Shown here: positions 33,517 through 42,239 of the stretch, one piece after another
Numbering within the stretch: the stretch's first letter is position 1
How the letters are laid out: each line of letters opens with the position of its first letter
NCBI GenBank assembly: GCA_910574285.1
Contig: CAJTAL010000006.1
Coordinates: 1 to 64,000 of the forward strand
Direction: 5' to 3'
Source of the DNA: Lachnospiraceae bacterium
GTDB taxonomy: Bacteria > Bacillota > Clostridia > Lachnospirales > Lachnospiraceae
DNA: 64,000 bases
Position numbers and translations under genes: made by a program
The notes under the pieces: generated by a model
Told to the model about the DNA's origin: nothing
Databases searched by the model: none
What the model saw: only the letters and a program-made list of their open reading frames with translations

Positions 33517-36063
33517 ATGGCAACAGTAGGCGGATTAAGCACTTCAACAAGCAGTAGTATCAGAGGTTACGGCGGTCTTGCCAGCGGTCTGGACAGAGAC
33601 AGCCTGATCGAAGGTATGACTATGGGAACGACCAATAAGATCACGCAGCAGCAGCAGAAACAGCAGAAGTTAGAATGGAAGCAGGCGGCAGTACAGAATA
33701 TTACCAGTAAGCTGCTTGATTTTGCGAATAAATATACGGCGTCCTGGACTTCAAGTACGAACTTATTCAGCTCAGTGTTCTGGGGACGTAATAAAATTAA
33801 CACCAGCGGAGTGAACAGTAAGTTCGTGTCCGTATCCGGATCCGGTACTTCTGCAGAGAGTGTTAAGATTATGGGTGTAAAGCAGCTTGCGCAGAAGGCG
33901 ACATGGAGCGCGGCGCAGGGAGTTTCTGATTCGACTCTAAAGACCGGAGAGATTGATTTTAAAGATTGGCAGAATATGCGTAATCAGGATCTGACATTTG
34001 AAGTAGACGGAAAGAAGTATACGGTGACATTTGCCGAGAAGAGGGCCGACGGTTCAGCGTATGATTATTCAGATATGGCGGGAGCAGCCGCATCAATTCA
34101 GGAACAGCTAGATAATGTAAAAATTAAAGAAGCCGACGGCAGCGAGACAACGTTAGGAAGTAAAGTGTCAGTAACGGCTACTAGCAGTAAAATGGTATTC
34201 GAGGGTCGAGGAACCGCGGATGGATCTGTTAAGCTGGTTGGCGGAAGCGCCATTGGAGTGTTAGGTTTCAAATCTCCTACGTCAGAGGATGGAAAGTATG
34301 ATCTGTCTGGTACCAACATAGTGACGACAGAGAAGGATGACATGCATCTCATTACAACGTTCAATGAGCGGGTTTCAGGTCAGGAATTGAGATTTTCTTA
34401 TAATGGTTCGCCGGTTTCTGTCTATATGCCGTCGGCATCAGAGTTTGTAAATGCAGACGGAACCGATAAAACTGACGAGGCTAAATTAGACGTTATTAAG
34501 GATTCGCTTCAAAAACAGTTAGACAGTGCGTTCGGGAAGAACAGGGTTCAGGTTAGCTTAAGCGCAGACAAAAAAGGTCTTGAATTCAAGACAATCAAGC
34601 CGAGTAATGGTTCGACGGTCGACGATACAAGTTCAACGCTTTCTATTACCGGCGGCAGCGTAGACCTGGTAAACAATGTTTTAAACACGAAGGTTGGAGA
34701 ATCAAACAGAATCAATCTCAGCGCAAGCATATTAGACGCCGGATTTGCCGGTATAACAGAGGATATGTTTACCGAGACAGAGAAAGTGACGTATAAGGAC
34801 GCGGAAGGAAAAGAGCAAACGGTAGATAGGCAGCGTGCAACTCTTGATATTAACGGTACGAAAGTTGCGGTTTATAAAGACGACACCATGAATTCCCTGA
34901 TGGAGCGGATCAATGCAAACACAGACGTCAAAGTAACCTACCAGGCTGAGACAGATAAGTTTGTATTTACGTCAAAAGAAGACGGCGCCAGCGGAAGGAT
35001 CGATATTAAAGGCTCGTTTGCAGAGGGCGGCAATATTACTCGCGACCCAAGTATTAATGATACTGAAGCTACTACAAGGGCAAATAATTTATCGAATATA
35101 CTGTTTGGAATGGATAAGGATGAAAGCGGTAACGCTGTTGAAAGGCAGGCCGTATACGGACAGGACGCTATCATTGCCGTTCAGTATGCAGGCTCTGACG
35201 AAGTAGTGGAAATCAATCGCGGAACGAATTCTTTCACCATGGACGGACTTACGGTCAATGTGAAAGGTGAATTCGGATATAAAGAAGTTGACGGAGAGTT
35301 GGTAAGAGATACGACTACCGAGGCAATCGGAATCGACGCTCAGGTAGACGCCGACTCCATCGTAAATGCAGTCAAAGCCATGGTTGAGGAATATAATTCC
35401 ATCATTGAGCTGGTGCACAAAGAAGTCAGCACCAAACCGGACCGTGACTATTCGCCGCTTACCAGCGAGCAGAAGAAGGAGCTGGATGAGGATGAGATTG
35501 AGGCCTGGGAGAAGAAGGCCAAGGAAGGTATCCTCTATGCGGACAGTGATATCCGCGGCCTGAGCAGCGACCTGCGTTTCATCATCGACGGAGGTATCGC
35601 GCAGGAGTTGTCAGAGATGGGACTTTCTACATCCAGTTCATATTCCGATAATGGTAAACTGGTATTTGACGAGACCAAGTTCCGCGCGGCTCTTGCGAAG
35701 GATCCGGAACGTGTGCAGGAGATATTTGCCAACGAATCGGTTACAAATACGAATAAAAACGGTACTTCTACAGGTATCGCGACGAGACTTAAGAACGTGC
35801 TTGACAAATATGTCAACACGACGGGTTCCATGGACACCAAGGGTATCCTGATTCGGAAAGCGGGTCACGAGAGCTCACCGATGAGCGTTACAGAGAATAC
35901 GATGTATAAGCAGTTAGACTCGATTAAGAAGAAGATTACAGAGCTGCAGGAACGGTTAGAGACGGAGCGCGACCGTTATATCAAGCAGTTCACCAGCCTG
36001 GAGACTCTGATCTCCCAGATGAACAGCCAGAGCAGTTGGTTGAGTCAGTTCGGCGGTTACTAG
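33517..36063 (+). CDS. fliD: Flagellar filament cap protein FliD
   Basis: FliD caps the filament and folds flagellin at the tip. The N-terminal FliD domain starts GYGGLASGLDRDSLIEGM and includes a Gln-rich helix. The C-terminal FliD domain (about 590-848) has the closing coiled coil KKITELQERLETERDRYIKQF and ends with SQMNSQSSWLSQFGGY. The length of 848 residues is long for FliD; the extra sequence is in the surface-exposed central part (about 150-580), which is Thr/Ser/Asp-rich. AAAAGGAGAG precedes the ATG. Confidence 0.9.
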   Translation: MATVGGLSTSTSSSIRGYGGLASGLDRDSLIEGMTMGTTNKITQQQQKQQKLEWKQAAVQNITSKLLDFANKYTASWTSSTNLFSSVFWGRNKINTSGVNSKFVSVSGSGTSAESVKIMGVKQLAQKATWSAAQGVSDSTLKTGEIDFKDWQNMRNQDLTFEVDGKKYTVTFAEKRADGSAYDYSDMAGAAASIQEQLDNVKIKEADGSETTLGSKVSVTATSSKMVFEGRGTADGSVKLVGGSAIGVLGFKSPTSEDGKYDLSGTNIVTTEKDDMHLITTFNERVSGQELRFSYNGSPVSVYMPSASEFVNADGTDKTDEAKLDVIKDSLQKQLDSAFGKNRVQVSLSADKKGLEFKTIKPSNGSTVDDTSSTLSITGGSVDLVNNVLNTKVGESNRINLSASILDAGFAGITEDMFTETEKVTYKDAEGKEQTVDRQRATLDINGTKVAVYKDDTMNSLMERINANTDVKVTYQAETDKFVFTSKEDGASGRIDIKGSFAEGGNITRDPSINDTEATTRANNLSNILFGMDKDESGNAVERQAVYGQDAIIAVQYAGSDEVVEINRGTNSFTMDGLTVNVKGEFGYKEVDGELVRDTTTEAIGIDAQVDADSIVNAVKAMVEEYNSIIELVHKEVSTKPDRDYSPLTSEQKKELDEDEIEAWEKKAKEGILYADSDIRGLSSDLRFIIDGGIAQELSEMGLSTSSSYSDNGKLVFDETKFRAALAKDPERVQEIFANESVTNTNKNGTSTGIATRLKNVLDKYVNTTGSMDTKGILIRKAGHESSPMSVTENTMYKQLDSIKKKITELQERLETERDRYIKQFTSLETLISQMNSQSSWLSQFGGY

Positions 36064-36106
36064 AATCTAAATTAATGTAATAAGACACTTGTGTGCCGGC
36101 ACGTTT

Positions 36107-36136
36107 ATGACCAGACAAGACAGCTTGTCTGGTCAT
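36107..36136 (+). other. Strong hairpin between fliD and fliS
   Basis: ATGACCAGACAAG (36107-36119) and CTTGTCTGGTCAT (36124-36136) form a perfect 13-bp stem with the loop ACAG. No T-run follows, and the fliS ATG is 42 bases further. It may be a partial terminator or an RNA stability element. Confidence 0.55.
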
Positions 36137-36177
36137 GGACATTGTCTGTATATGAAATCCAGAAAAAGGGGACGAAT

Positions 36178-36549
36178 ATGTATCAAAGAGGGTATGAGCA
36201 GTATAAGATGCAGTCCGTGAATACGATGACACGCGGAGAGATGCTTCTGTTGCTGTATGATGAGCTGATCAAGCGTTTGACCAGGGCACAGATTGCGTTG
36301 GAGGATAAGAATTACGATTTGTTTGACAGATCTGTACAGAGATCAAGGGAGATAGTGCGGTATCTTGATGATACTTTGAATATGGAATATCACATTAGTT
36401 TCGAACTGCGGAGGATGTATGAATTCTTTCTCTTTGAACTCAGCAGGCTGCAGGCCGGACGGAACGCCGCCGTAGTCGATGAGTTGAAACCGCTTGTGGC
36501 AGATCTTCGAGACGCGTTCAAAGAAGCCAGCAAGTCGGCTGTCGTGTAA
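36178..36549 (+). CDS. fliS: Flagellin export chaperone FliS
   Basis: FliS binds flagellin in the cytoplasm and delivers it to FlhA. The 123-residue helical protein shows NTMTRGEMLLLLYDELIKRL near the N-terminus, the usual FliS pattern, and the SREIVRYLDDTLNMEY and YEFFLFELSRLQAG segments. The start is ATG 36178, after AAGGGGACG; the longer frame from 36091 reads through the hairpin and is rejected. Flagellin itself is not in this window. Confidence 0.85.
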   Translation: MYQRGYEQYKMQSVNTMTRGEMLLLLYDELIKRLTRAQIALEDKNYDLFDRSVQRSREIVRYLDDTLNMEYHISFELRRMYEFFLFELSRLQAGRNAAVVDELKPLVADLRDAFKEASKSAVV

Positions 36550-36562
36550 CGGGGGAGGGCTT

Positions 36563-36967
36563 ATGGAGAACAAAGAAGAATTATATTCTGAGATCTTGAA
36601 GCGGGTTCAAAGGAACTATGTGCATATGGCAGAGATCGAGAGGATAACCAAGGAGCTTGGGAGCGCCTTATCCAGTAACGACAGAGAATCTGTTCATCTG
36701 CTGCTCAAGATGAGGCAGAGCGAGATGGATCTTGCCAGCGAAGTGAAGCAGGAGATCCAGCTGCTTATCCGGTCAGGCGGTGATGAGAAGGAAAAGCTTC
36801 TGTCCTGGCTGCAGGGAGAAGCAAAGGAACAGCCGGAGAGTTTCGAAGAGAAGAAGATCCTGGAGCTGAGCTGCCAATTGCGTCAAGTCATAAAAAGGAC
36901 GACAGAGATAGACAAAGTGCTGAACTCCAGGCTTGCGGGGAAGGATTCTTATTACCAGAAAAACTAA
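36563..36967 (+). CDS. FliT-like flagellar protein
   Basis: A 134-residue, fully helical charged protein directly after fliS, the place where a FliT-type chaperone for FliD is usually encoded. The sequence is a run of amphipathic helices (KRVQRNYVHMAEIERITKEL, LLLKMRQSEMDLASEVKQEI). Sequence similarity to FliT is weak, so the call rests on position, size and structure. The start is ATG 36563, after GGGGGAGGG. A bidirectional terminator follows. Confidence 0.55.
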   Translation: MENKEELYSEILKRVQRNYVHMAEIERITKELGSALSSNDRESVHLLLKMRQSEMDLASEVKQEIQLLIRSGGDEKEKLLSWLQGEAKEQPESFEEKKILELSCQLRQVIKRTTEIDKVLNSRLAGKDSYYQKN

Positions 36968-36983
36968 GACATGTATAAAAAGG

Positions 36984-37019
36984 AGACTGTTTGGATAATA
37001 CATTTCCAGATAGTCTTTT
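36984..37019. terminator. Bidirectional terminator after the fliD unit
   Basis: Bases 36984-36995 pair with 37005-37016 in a 12-bp stem (two G-U pairs) with a 9-base loop. A-rich bases lie before and TTTT after. It would stop the fliD-fliS-fliT unit (+) and the C39-like gene (-). Confidence 0.7.
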
Positions 37020-37023
37020 AAAA

Positions 37024-37713
37024 TTACGGCGCAATACTCCAGACGGGTCCGCCTGCCTGCGCGCCGGCGCTGAGTTCGTTAAGGATCATCTGGATATCCC
37101 AGGGACTCTGAGTATTTTCAAGGTTGGCAGGGTCGGCGATGGACACCTGGGTCTCGGACCATTGTCCGGTAATGATGATGAAGTGGCCGCCGGATGTAAA
37201 GTGTCCCGAACCCATCAGCGCGACCAGGATATGTCCGCTGGAAAGTTCGGAAAGAACACCTTCTACGGTATAGTTCGTAAAAGGCGCCGCCTTAAGGCCG
37301 AATGCCGCCGCGCATTCCGGTATAAAACTGTGTTTCGTTCCGTGGCCTGCGGACCAGTAATTATGTTCGGCGGCCCAGGCAGCCATATCGGGAGGCGTGC
37401 TGGTATGGGACGTGAAGCTCGTTACGATCATGGCAAGGACTGTAGGCCCGCAGCCATAAGTGTGCAGAGGATCCCGTCCGCCGTAGGGGTAATCCGCCCA
37501 TCGGCTGTCTGACTGATTATAATACGTAAGGATACCGATGCTGCTTTTCAGAGACAGACTGTAACAGCCGTCCGTTATGACGGGGGACGCCTCCGGGTCG
37601 GGTGCGGCTGCCGGAAGAGTAATGGAACTGCCGGGAGCCAGATCGAACCTGGTAAACGGCATGCATAACAAGAGAGCCAGAATCAGGACTCCGTATAATA
37701 TCTTTTTTTTCAT
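37024..37713 (-). CDS. Secreted C39-like cysteine peptidase
   Basis: A 229-residue exported protein with an N-terminal signal or anchor helix (KKKILYGVLILALLLCMPF). The peptidase C39-like fold (PF13529 type) is indicated by the nucleophile C88 in HTYGCGPTVLAMIV, a His near residue 178 in SGGHFIIITG, and the following ADPAN. Substrate unknown. The Cys in the signal does not fit a good lipobox. It diverges from the ABC ATPase gene at 37867. CGGAGAA precedes the ATG. Confidence 0.75.
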   Translation of the reverse strand: MKKKILYGVLILALLLCMPFTRFDLAPGSSITLPAAAPDPEASPVITDGCYSLSLKSSIGILTYYNQSDSRWADYPYGGRDPLHTYGCGPTVLAMIVTSFTSHTSTPPDMAAWAAEHNYWSAGHGTKHSFIPECAAAFGLKAAPFTNYTVEGVLSELSSGHILVALMGSGHFTSGGHFIIITGQWSETQVSIADPANLENTQSPWDIQMILNELSAGAQAGGPVWSIAP

Positions 37714-37788
37714 AGTTATTCTCCGTTACTATACTATCATATAAATATAAAGAATAGATTTCTAAATACTGGAATTTGGGAATCTTTA

Positions 37789-37817
37789 TTGACTGATTAT
37801 AGTATAAACAGTATAGT
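37789..37817 (+). promoter_or_regulatory. Sigma-A-like promoter of the FtsE-like gene
   Basis: TTGACT (37789-37794) and TATAGT (37812-37817) are separated by exactly 17 bases, about 50 bases before the ATG at 37867. Confidence 0.65.
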
Positions 37818-37866
37818 ATATACAAATGATATCGGTATTTGCGGTAAAAAAATAAGGTGGGAGTAT

Positions 37867-38640
37867 ATGGCACAGATTGTTTTCGATCACGTAACGAAAA
37901 AATTTAAAGAAGATACTGCGCTGGAAGATATTTCCTTTGAGATTGAAAAGGGTGAATTTGTATTTATCATAGGGAAGAGCGGAGCGGGGAAGAGCACGCT
38001 GCTGAATCTGATCATGAAGCAGGAGGAAGTGACTTCCGGGAAGATCCTGGTGGAGGGGCGCAGAGTTGACACGATGCCATGGGAGAAGGTACCGTATCAC
38101 AGGCGGAGACTGGGAATTATGTCTTCGGAGGTAGGGCTATTGAAAGATCGCTCGGTTTGTGATAATATTAAATTAGCGATGCTCGCAACCGAGAGTGCAA
38201 AGAGGCATATGCACACGAAAAGCATCAAACTTCTGGGACTTGTGGGACTTGCCAATAAGTATGAGGCGTATCCCGATGAGTTGTCAGGAGGCGAGCAGGC
38301 AAGAGTGCTTCTTGCGAGGGCGCTGTCTGTGGAGCCGGAGATATTGATCGCAGATGAGCCGACGGCGAATCTTGACCCGGATGCGGCATGGGATTTGATG
38401 CAGTTGGTAGAGGAATTGAACTATCGGGGGATGACGGTACTTATGGCGAGCCATGCCAGAGGATTGGTCACGATTATGAAGAGACGCTGCATTACATTGG
38501 TGTCGGGGAGGCTTGTGGCTGACGATAAGCGTTCCATATACAACCAGAAAGCGATGGATGTCTTTGCTGAGAGAAAAATTCTGCAAGAAAGGGGAAAAAA
38601 TAGCGAAAAAATGTTATATTTGCCTAAAAATGTCCGATAA
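37867..38640 (+). CDS. FtsE-like ABC transporter ATPase without a permease
   Basis: A 257-residue ABC ATPase with Walker A GKSGAGKST, signature LSGGEQARVLLARAL, and Walker B ILIADEPTANLDPD. It resembles FtsE/LolD-type subunits. No FtsX-like permease is encoded beside it; the next gene is a nucleotidyltransferase-like protein. The start is ATG 37867, after AGGTGGGAG; a frame from 37789 lies in the promoter. The C-terminus is basic and longer than in FtsE. The partner must be encoded elsewhere, or the protein acts alone. Confidence 0.8.
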   Translation: MAQIVFDHVTKKFKEDTALEDISFEIEKGEFVFIIGKSGAGKSTLLNLIMKQEEVTSGKILVEGRRVDTMPWEKVPYHRRRLGIMSSEVGLLKDRSVCDNIKLAMLATESAKRHMHTKSIKLLGLVGLANKYEAYPDELSGGEQARVLLARALSVEPEILIADEPTANLDPDAAWDLMQLVEELNYRGMTVLMASHARGLVTIMKRRCITLVSGRLVADDKRSIYNQKAMDVFAERKILQERGKNSEKMLYLPKNVR

Positions 38641-38688
38641 ATTAACAGAGAGCTGTTATTAGCAAGACCGGAAAGGAGGTAATAGGCG

Positions 38689-40059
38689 ATTAGCTACGAG
38701 ATTAGGTATATACTAATACTGCTGGCAGCTATTATCAACCAGAAACCGGTTCAGGGACTAAGAAAACGCCTGGGATGGGATATTGTTTTTGATGTTTCAG
38801 ATTATCAGAATATTGTTAATATCATTTATATCGCACTCTTAGGGATTGAGAAGGACATTTCAGAGGATTATGAGTTACAATTTCATCAAAGTTATAAGAA
38901 AGAACTTCTTCTATATGAATCATATCAGAAAGTAGAAGAAGTAATCTTGTGGCAGTTGGAGCGTCATGGAATTGAGGCGCTGCTTCTGACAGGGACGGAC
39001 GTAGGTGAGATGTATCCGAAGCCGGAGATGTCCCGTATCGGACGGATAGAGTTCTTAGCTGACAAGAAGGATCTTCCGCTGATCAACAGATTCATGCTGG
39101 AGATGGATTATGAGCGGAAGGAAGACCTGGCCGCCAATGGAATGGCATATATAAGGGTGCCGGGTGTCAGAATCGTTTTTTATGATGAGATGCCCATTGA
39201 GAATAAAGTGATTAAGAAATATTTTTCGGGGTCTGTCAAAAGATACCGGAAAAAGGATTCTTATAAACACATACATATGTTGGCGAATGAAGAAGCGTAC
39301 CTGTACCGTATCGCGAAGATGGTAGAGCTTTATATTACAGGAAAGCTTAAGATTCGGGATATCATGGATCTGTGGCAGTATAAGAAATTGTTAGGGGAGC
39401 AATTCCGCTGGAAAGTAATAAGAGAATATCTGGAGAAGGCGGTGTGGATGGAGTTCGTCCGGCAGGCAGATCTGCTTGCCACACTCTGGTTTGGAGAGGA
39501 TGTGGAAGGACAGTATGGACTCGCGTTGGAGCTGGAAGAGTACATCATTTCCCACGGAAGGGAGAATAAGCATCTGGATGAGGCGCTGCTCCCGTGTGAG
39601 AAGATAAGGTTAGATTTTTACTGGCGTAACCGGGATAAGGAGTGGTCATTGAGAAAGCAGGCATGGCTGTTCCCGTCCAGAGAGTACATGGTTCAATTCT
39701 TTCCGATATTGGAGAAATATCCGTTTCTGCTGGCTTTTTGCTGGATAATCCGGAATTTCCGTTTTATGAGACGAATCTGTTTAAATAAGTTTAAACGTAT
39801 GAAATTCCGAATCAGGATTAGATTATCAGATATGAAAGAAAAATTGAAAGGAATGATGAATAGGGACAATCAGGATAAGACGCCGGAACAATTGCCCGGG
39901 GATGGTTCGGGAGAAATAGCCGGAGATTCGTCCGGGGAGATTCCACAGACGGGAGAGCAGGAGGCAAAGTCCGACGAAAACGGATCTATGGATGATGCCG
40001 CTAATTTAGATGAGACAGAAGGAGAGAAGAAAGTTGAAGAATTTGAAGATCAGAGCTAA
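38689..40059 (+). CDS. Degenerate nucleotidyltransferase-like protein (ATT start)
   Basis: A 456-residue protein resembling the NTP_transf_5 family (PF14907). The start appears to be ATT 38689: AAGGAGG at 38673-38679 ends nine bases before it, double stops lie just upstream, and no in-frame ATG, GTG or TTG occurs before the TTG at 38947, although the sequence between ([19 protein letters not shown]) is protein-like. The catalytic segment usually reads like GDIDLL; here it is IGRIEFLA, so the metal-binding Asp pair is lost and catalysis is unlikely. A basic region near 280-300 and an acidic tail follow. Confidence 0.65.
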   Translation: MSYEIRYILILLAAIINQKPVQGLRKRLGWDIVFDVSDYQNIVNIIYIALLGIEKDISEDYELQFHQSYKKELLLYESYQKVEEVILWQLERHGIEALLLTGTDVGEMYPKPEMSRIGRIEFLADKKDLPLINRFMLEMDYERKEDLAANGMAYIRVPGVRIVFYDEMPIENKVIKKYFSGSVKRYRKKDSYKHIHMLANEEAYLYRIAKMVELYITGKLKIRDIMDLWQYKKLLGEQFRWKVIREYLEKAVWMEFVRQADLLATLWFGEDVEGQYGLALELEEYIISHGRENKHLDEALLPCEKIRLDFYWRNRDKEWSLRKQAWLFPSREYMVQFFPILEKYPFLLAFCWIIRNFRFMRRICLNKFKRMKFRIRIRLSDMKEKLKGMMNRDNQDKTPEQLPGDGSGEIAGDSSGEIPQTGEQEAKSDENGSMDDAANLDETEGEKKVEEFEDQS

Positions 40060-41716
40060 ATTATTAGTGTCATTTGGAGTTGTACTTATTTTGACGATTA
40101 TTATTTCAGTATTTTCTATTTTGCAGCTGAGAAAAGCGAATAATAATCTGAATGATTTTATGGATGGCGCCGTTGCGGCCGACGATGCGGTTAAGGCTTG
40201 CCGTATCGCTACATTCTCGGCGGCGAAAGACGTGCGGGATATGGTCATCGCCGGACAGACAGATGCGGCTAAGCTGCAGTCGATCGAGACGAATAAAGCG
40301 GATATCACTGCGAATCTGGAGAAGCTTCACGATCAGGATGTCTTGGATCAGGAAGAAGTTACGGCGCTGGAGAATACGCTGACTGAGTGGATGAAAGTGG
40401 CAGACACTATCATTGCCCGTCTCAAGGCCGGAGCGCCGATGGAGGCGGCGGAGTTGATTCGTACGCAGTGCAGCCCTGAGCTGGATATGGTTCTTAATAA
40501 TGTGAACGCGTTGATCGACAACACTATGGCTATTCGTACTGCGACTATGTCTGAAAGCGTAAAATCAACGAATACAAGTATGATCGTGCTGCTGGCGATT
40601 ACAGTGATTGCGATTTTAATGGCAATGGTTATCTGTGCCAGAGTAACAAGGACAATCGTAAGACCAGTACATCAGGTAGAGGATGCAATGCTGGGTCTGT
40701 CCAAAGGCGACATGTCTCAGAAACTTGATTATGAATCTGCCGATGAATTTGGATCTCTGATAAACAGTGTAAAAATTACATGCCAGGGTCTGGAGGATGT
40801 AGTCGGAGATCTTACCCGCCTGCTTGACGAGATGTCTGCGGGTAACTTTGATCTCTTTGCGGAGGACAGGATTTATAAAGGTGATTTTGGACCGTTGTTG
40901 TCTGCTATCCGTAAGATGAACCGTAACCTGAGCGATACGATGAGACAGATTAACGAAGCTTCCGATCAGGTGGCAAGCGGAGCCGATCAGGTATCTTCCG
41001 GAGCGCAGGCATTGTCACAGGGCGCGACTGAGCAGGCAAGTTCCGTAGAAGAGTTAGCGGCGACGATTAACGATATCTCCAGAGAAGTAAATAATACGGC
41101 AGATAATGCGCGGGAAGCAAGTCAGAAGGTTATGGAAGCGCAGGATAAGTTGACTGTATCGAATGAGCAGATGCAGGACATGATCTCCGCGATGGGCGAG
41201 ATTAGCCAGAAGTCCGGCGATATCGGTAAGATTATTAAGACGATCGAGGATATTGCGTTCCAGACTAATATTCTTGCATTGAACGCCGCGGTAGAGGCGG
41301 CCCGAGCAGGAGAGGCAGGAAAAGGATTCGCGGTTGTGGCGGATGAAGTGCGCAATCTTGCGTCTAAGAGCGCCGAGGCCGCAAGTAACACGACGGCTCT
41401 TATCGAGGGGACGATTATCGCGGTTGAGAACGGTACGAATATTGTAGACCGTACTGCGGCGGCGATCTCAGAGACGGTAGAGAGCACGAAGAGCGCCGTT
41501 ACATATGTGGATAAGATTTCTTCAGCGGCAGTTACTCAGGCAGAAGCGATCGCACAGGTAACGACAGGTATGGATCAGATCTCCAGCGTAGTGCAGACGA
41601 ACTCAGCTACGGCGCAGGAGAGCGCGGCTGCAAGCGAAGAGCTGTCCAGCCAGTCCCAGTTGCTTAAGTCACTGGTAGCCCGTTTCAAATTAAGAAGCAA
41701 GAGAGTGAACGAATAG
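40034..41716 (+). CDS. Methyl-accepting chemotaxis protein
   Basis: A 560-residue chemoreceptor with membrane helices at about 10-32 and 182-205, a short four-helix-bundle sensor between them, HAMP, and the signalling domain with the tip [23 protein letters not shown]. The ligand is unknown. The start is TTG 40034, eight bases after AAGGAGAG; an ATG at 40010 lacks a site. It overlaps the end of the nucleotidyltransferase-like gene, so the two are cotranscribed. Confidence 0.85.
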   Translation: MKNLKIRAKLLVSFGVVLILTIIISVFSILQLRKANNNLNDFMDGAVAADDAVKACRIATFSAAKDVRDMVIAGQTDAAKLQSIETNKADITANLEKLHDQDVLDQEEVTALENTLTEWMKVADTIIARLKAGAPMEAAELIRTQCSPELDMVLNNVNALIDNTMAIRTATMSESVKSTNTSMIVLLAITVIAILMAMVICARVTRTIVRPVHQVEDAMLGLSKGDMSQKLDYESADEFGSLINSVKITCQGLEDVVGDLTRLLDEMSAGNFDLFAEDRIYKGDFGPLLSAIRKMNRNLSDTMRQINEASDQVASGADQVSSGAQALSQGATEQASSVEELAATINDISREVNNTADNAREASQKVMEAQDKLTVSNEQMQDMISAMGEISQKSGDIGKIIKTIEDIAFQTNILALNAAVEAARAGEAGKGFAVVADEVRNLASKSAEAASNTTALIEGTIIAVENGTNIVDRTAAAISETVESTKSAVTYVDKISSAAVTQAEAIAQVTTGMDQISSVVQTNSATAQESAAASEELSSQSQLLKSLVARFKLRSKRVNE

Positions 41717-41726
41717 TAAGAAGAAT

Positions 41727-41762
41727 AAAAGATGTCCCTGAATGAATACGGGGACATCTTTT
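41727..41762 (+). terminator. Rho-independent terminator
   Basis: AAAAGATGTCCC (41727-41738) pairs perfectly with GGGACATCTTTT (41751-41762), and T bases end the stem, right after the chemoreceptor stop. Confidence 0.85.
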
Positions 41763-41804
41763 GCGTTCGGCTATTATAAGAATTTCCCGATTTAGGAGGG
41801 CAAG

Positions 41805-42131
41805 ATGGATAAAGGCGCTTTTTTTAATAATTTTAATCCGACGGTTGATCAAAGAGAATTAGAAGAGGTCAGAGAATACCTGACGACGGATCAGGCGATA
41901 GAAGAATACCAGGCCGAGATGGATGGGAATAGAAAGATAGTAGTAAAGATTGTCTTGAAGAAATTCTCCTACCAGGCTGCGGAGCAGAGTTTCCTGGGGT
42001 TATCAGATTTCATGCGGCGGAGTTATTTTAATGTCTACGCATGTGAAGAATATGAGGAATGTGTCCGGTACCGGTTCTGTACAGGGCTTGAAGAGGAGGA
42101 CGGAATCAAGATGGAAGTGATTATCGGGTAG
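41805..42131 (+). CDS. Small acidic protein of unknown function
   Basis: I do not recognise this 108-residue protein. It has no membrane segment or signal. It is acidic and carries two Cys near the C-terminus (VYACEEYEECVRYRFCTG). TAGGAGG sits nine bases before the ATG, so translation is well supported. It is a separate unit, between the terminator at 41762 and a large hairpin at 42137. Confidence 0.6.
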   Translation: MDKGAFFNNFNPTVDQRELEEVREYLTTDQAIEEYQAEMDGNRKIVVKIVLKKFSYQAAEQSFLGLSDFMRRSYFNVYACEEYEECVRYRFCTGLEEEDGIKMEVIIG

Positions 42132-42136
42132 ATTAT

Positions 42137-42184
42137 ATGCTGAATTTGGAAGGAGCGGGGAACTGCATTAGCCAAATTCAGCAT
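42137..42184. terminator. Large hairpin between convergent genes
   Basis: ATGCTGAATTTGG (42137-42149) pairs perfectly with CCAAATTCAGCAT (42172-42184) around a 22-base loop. It lies between the unknown gene (+) and the DUF885 gene (-). T-runs are weak on both sides, so termination is inferred from position. Confidence 0.45.
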
Positions 42185-42239
42185 AAAATCAAATGTAAGA
42201 AAATCGGCAGACTGCTGGAATTTTCACATATGTATTTGG

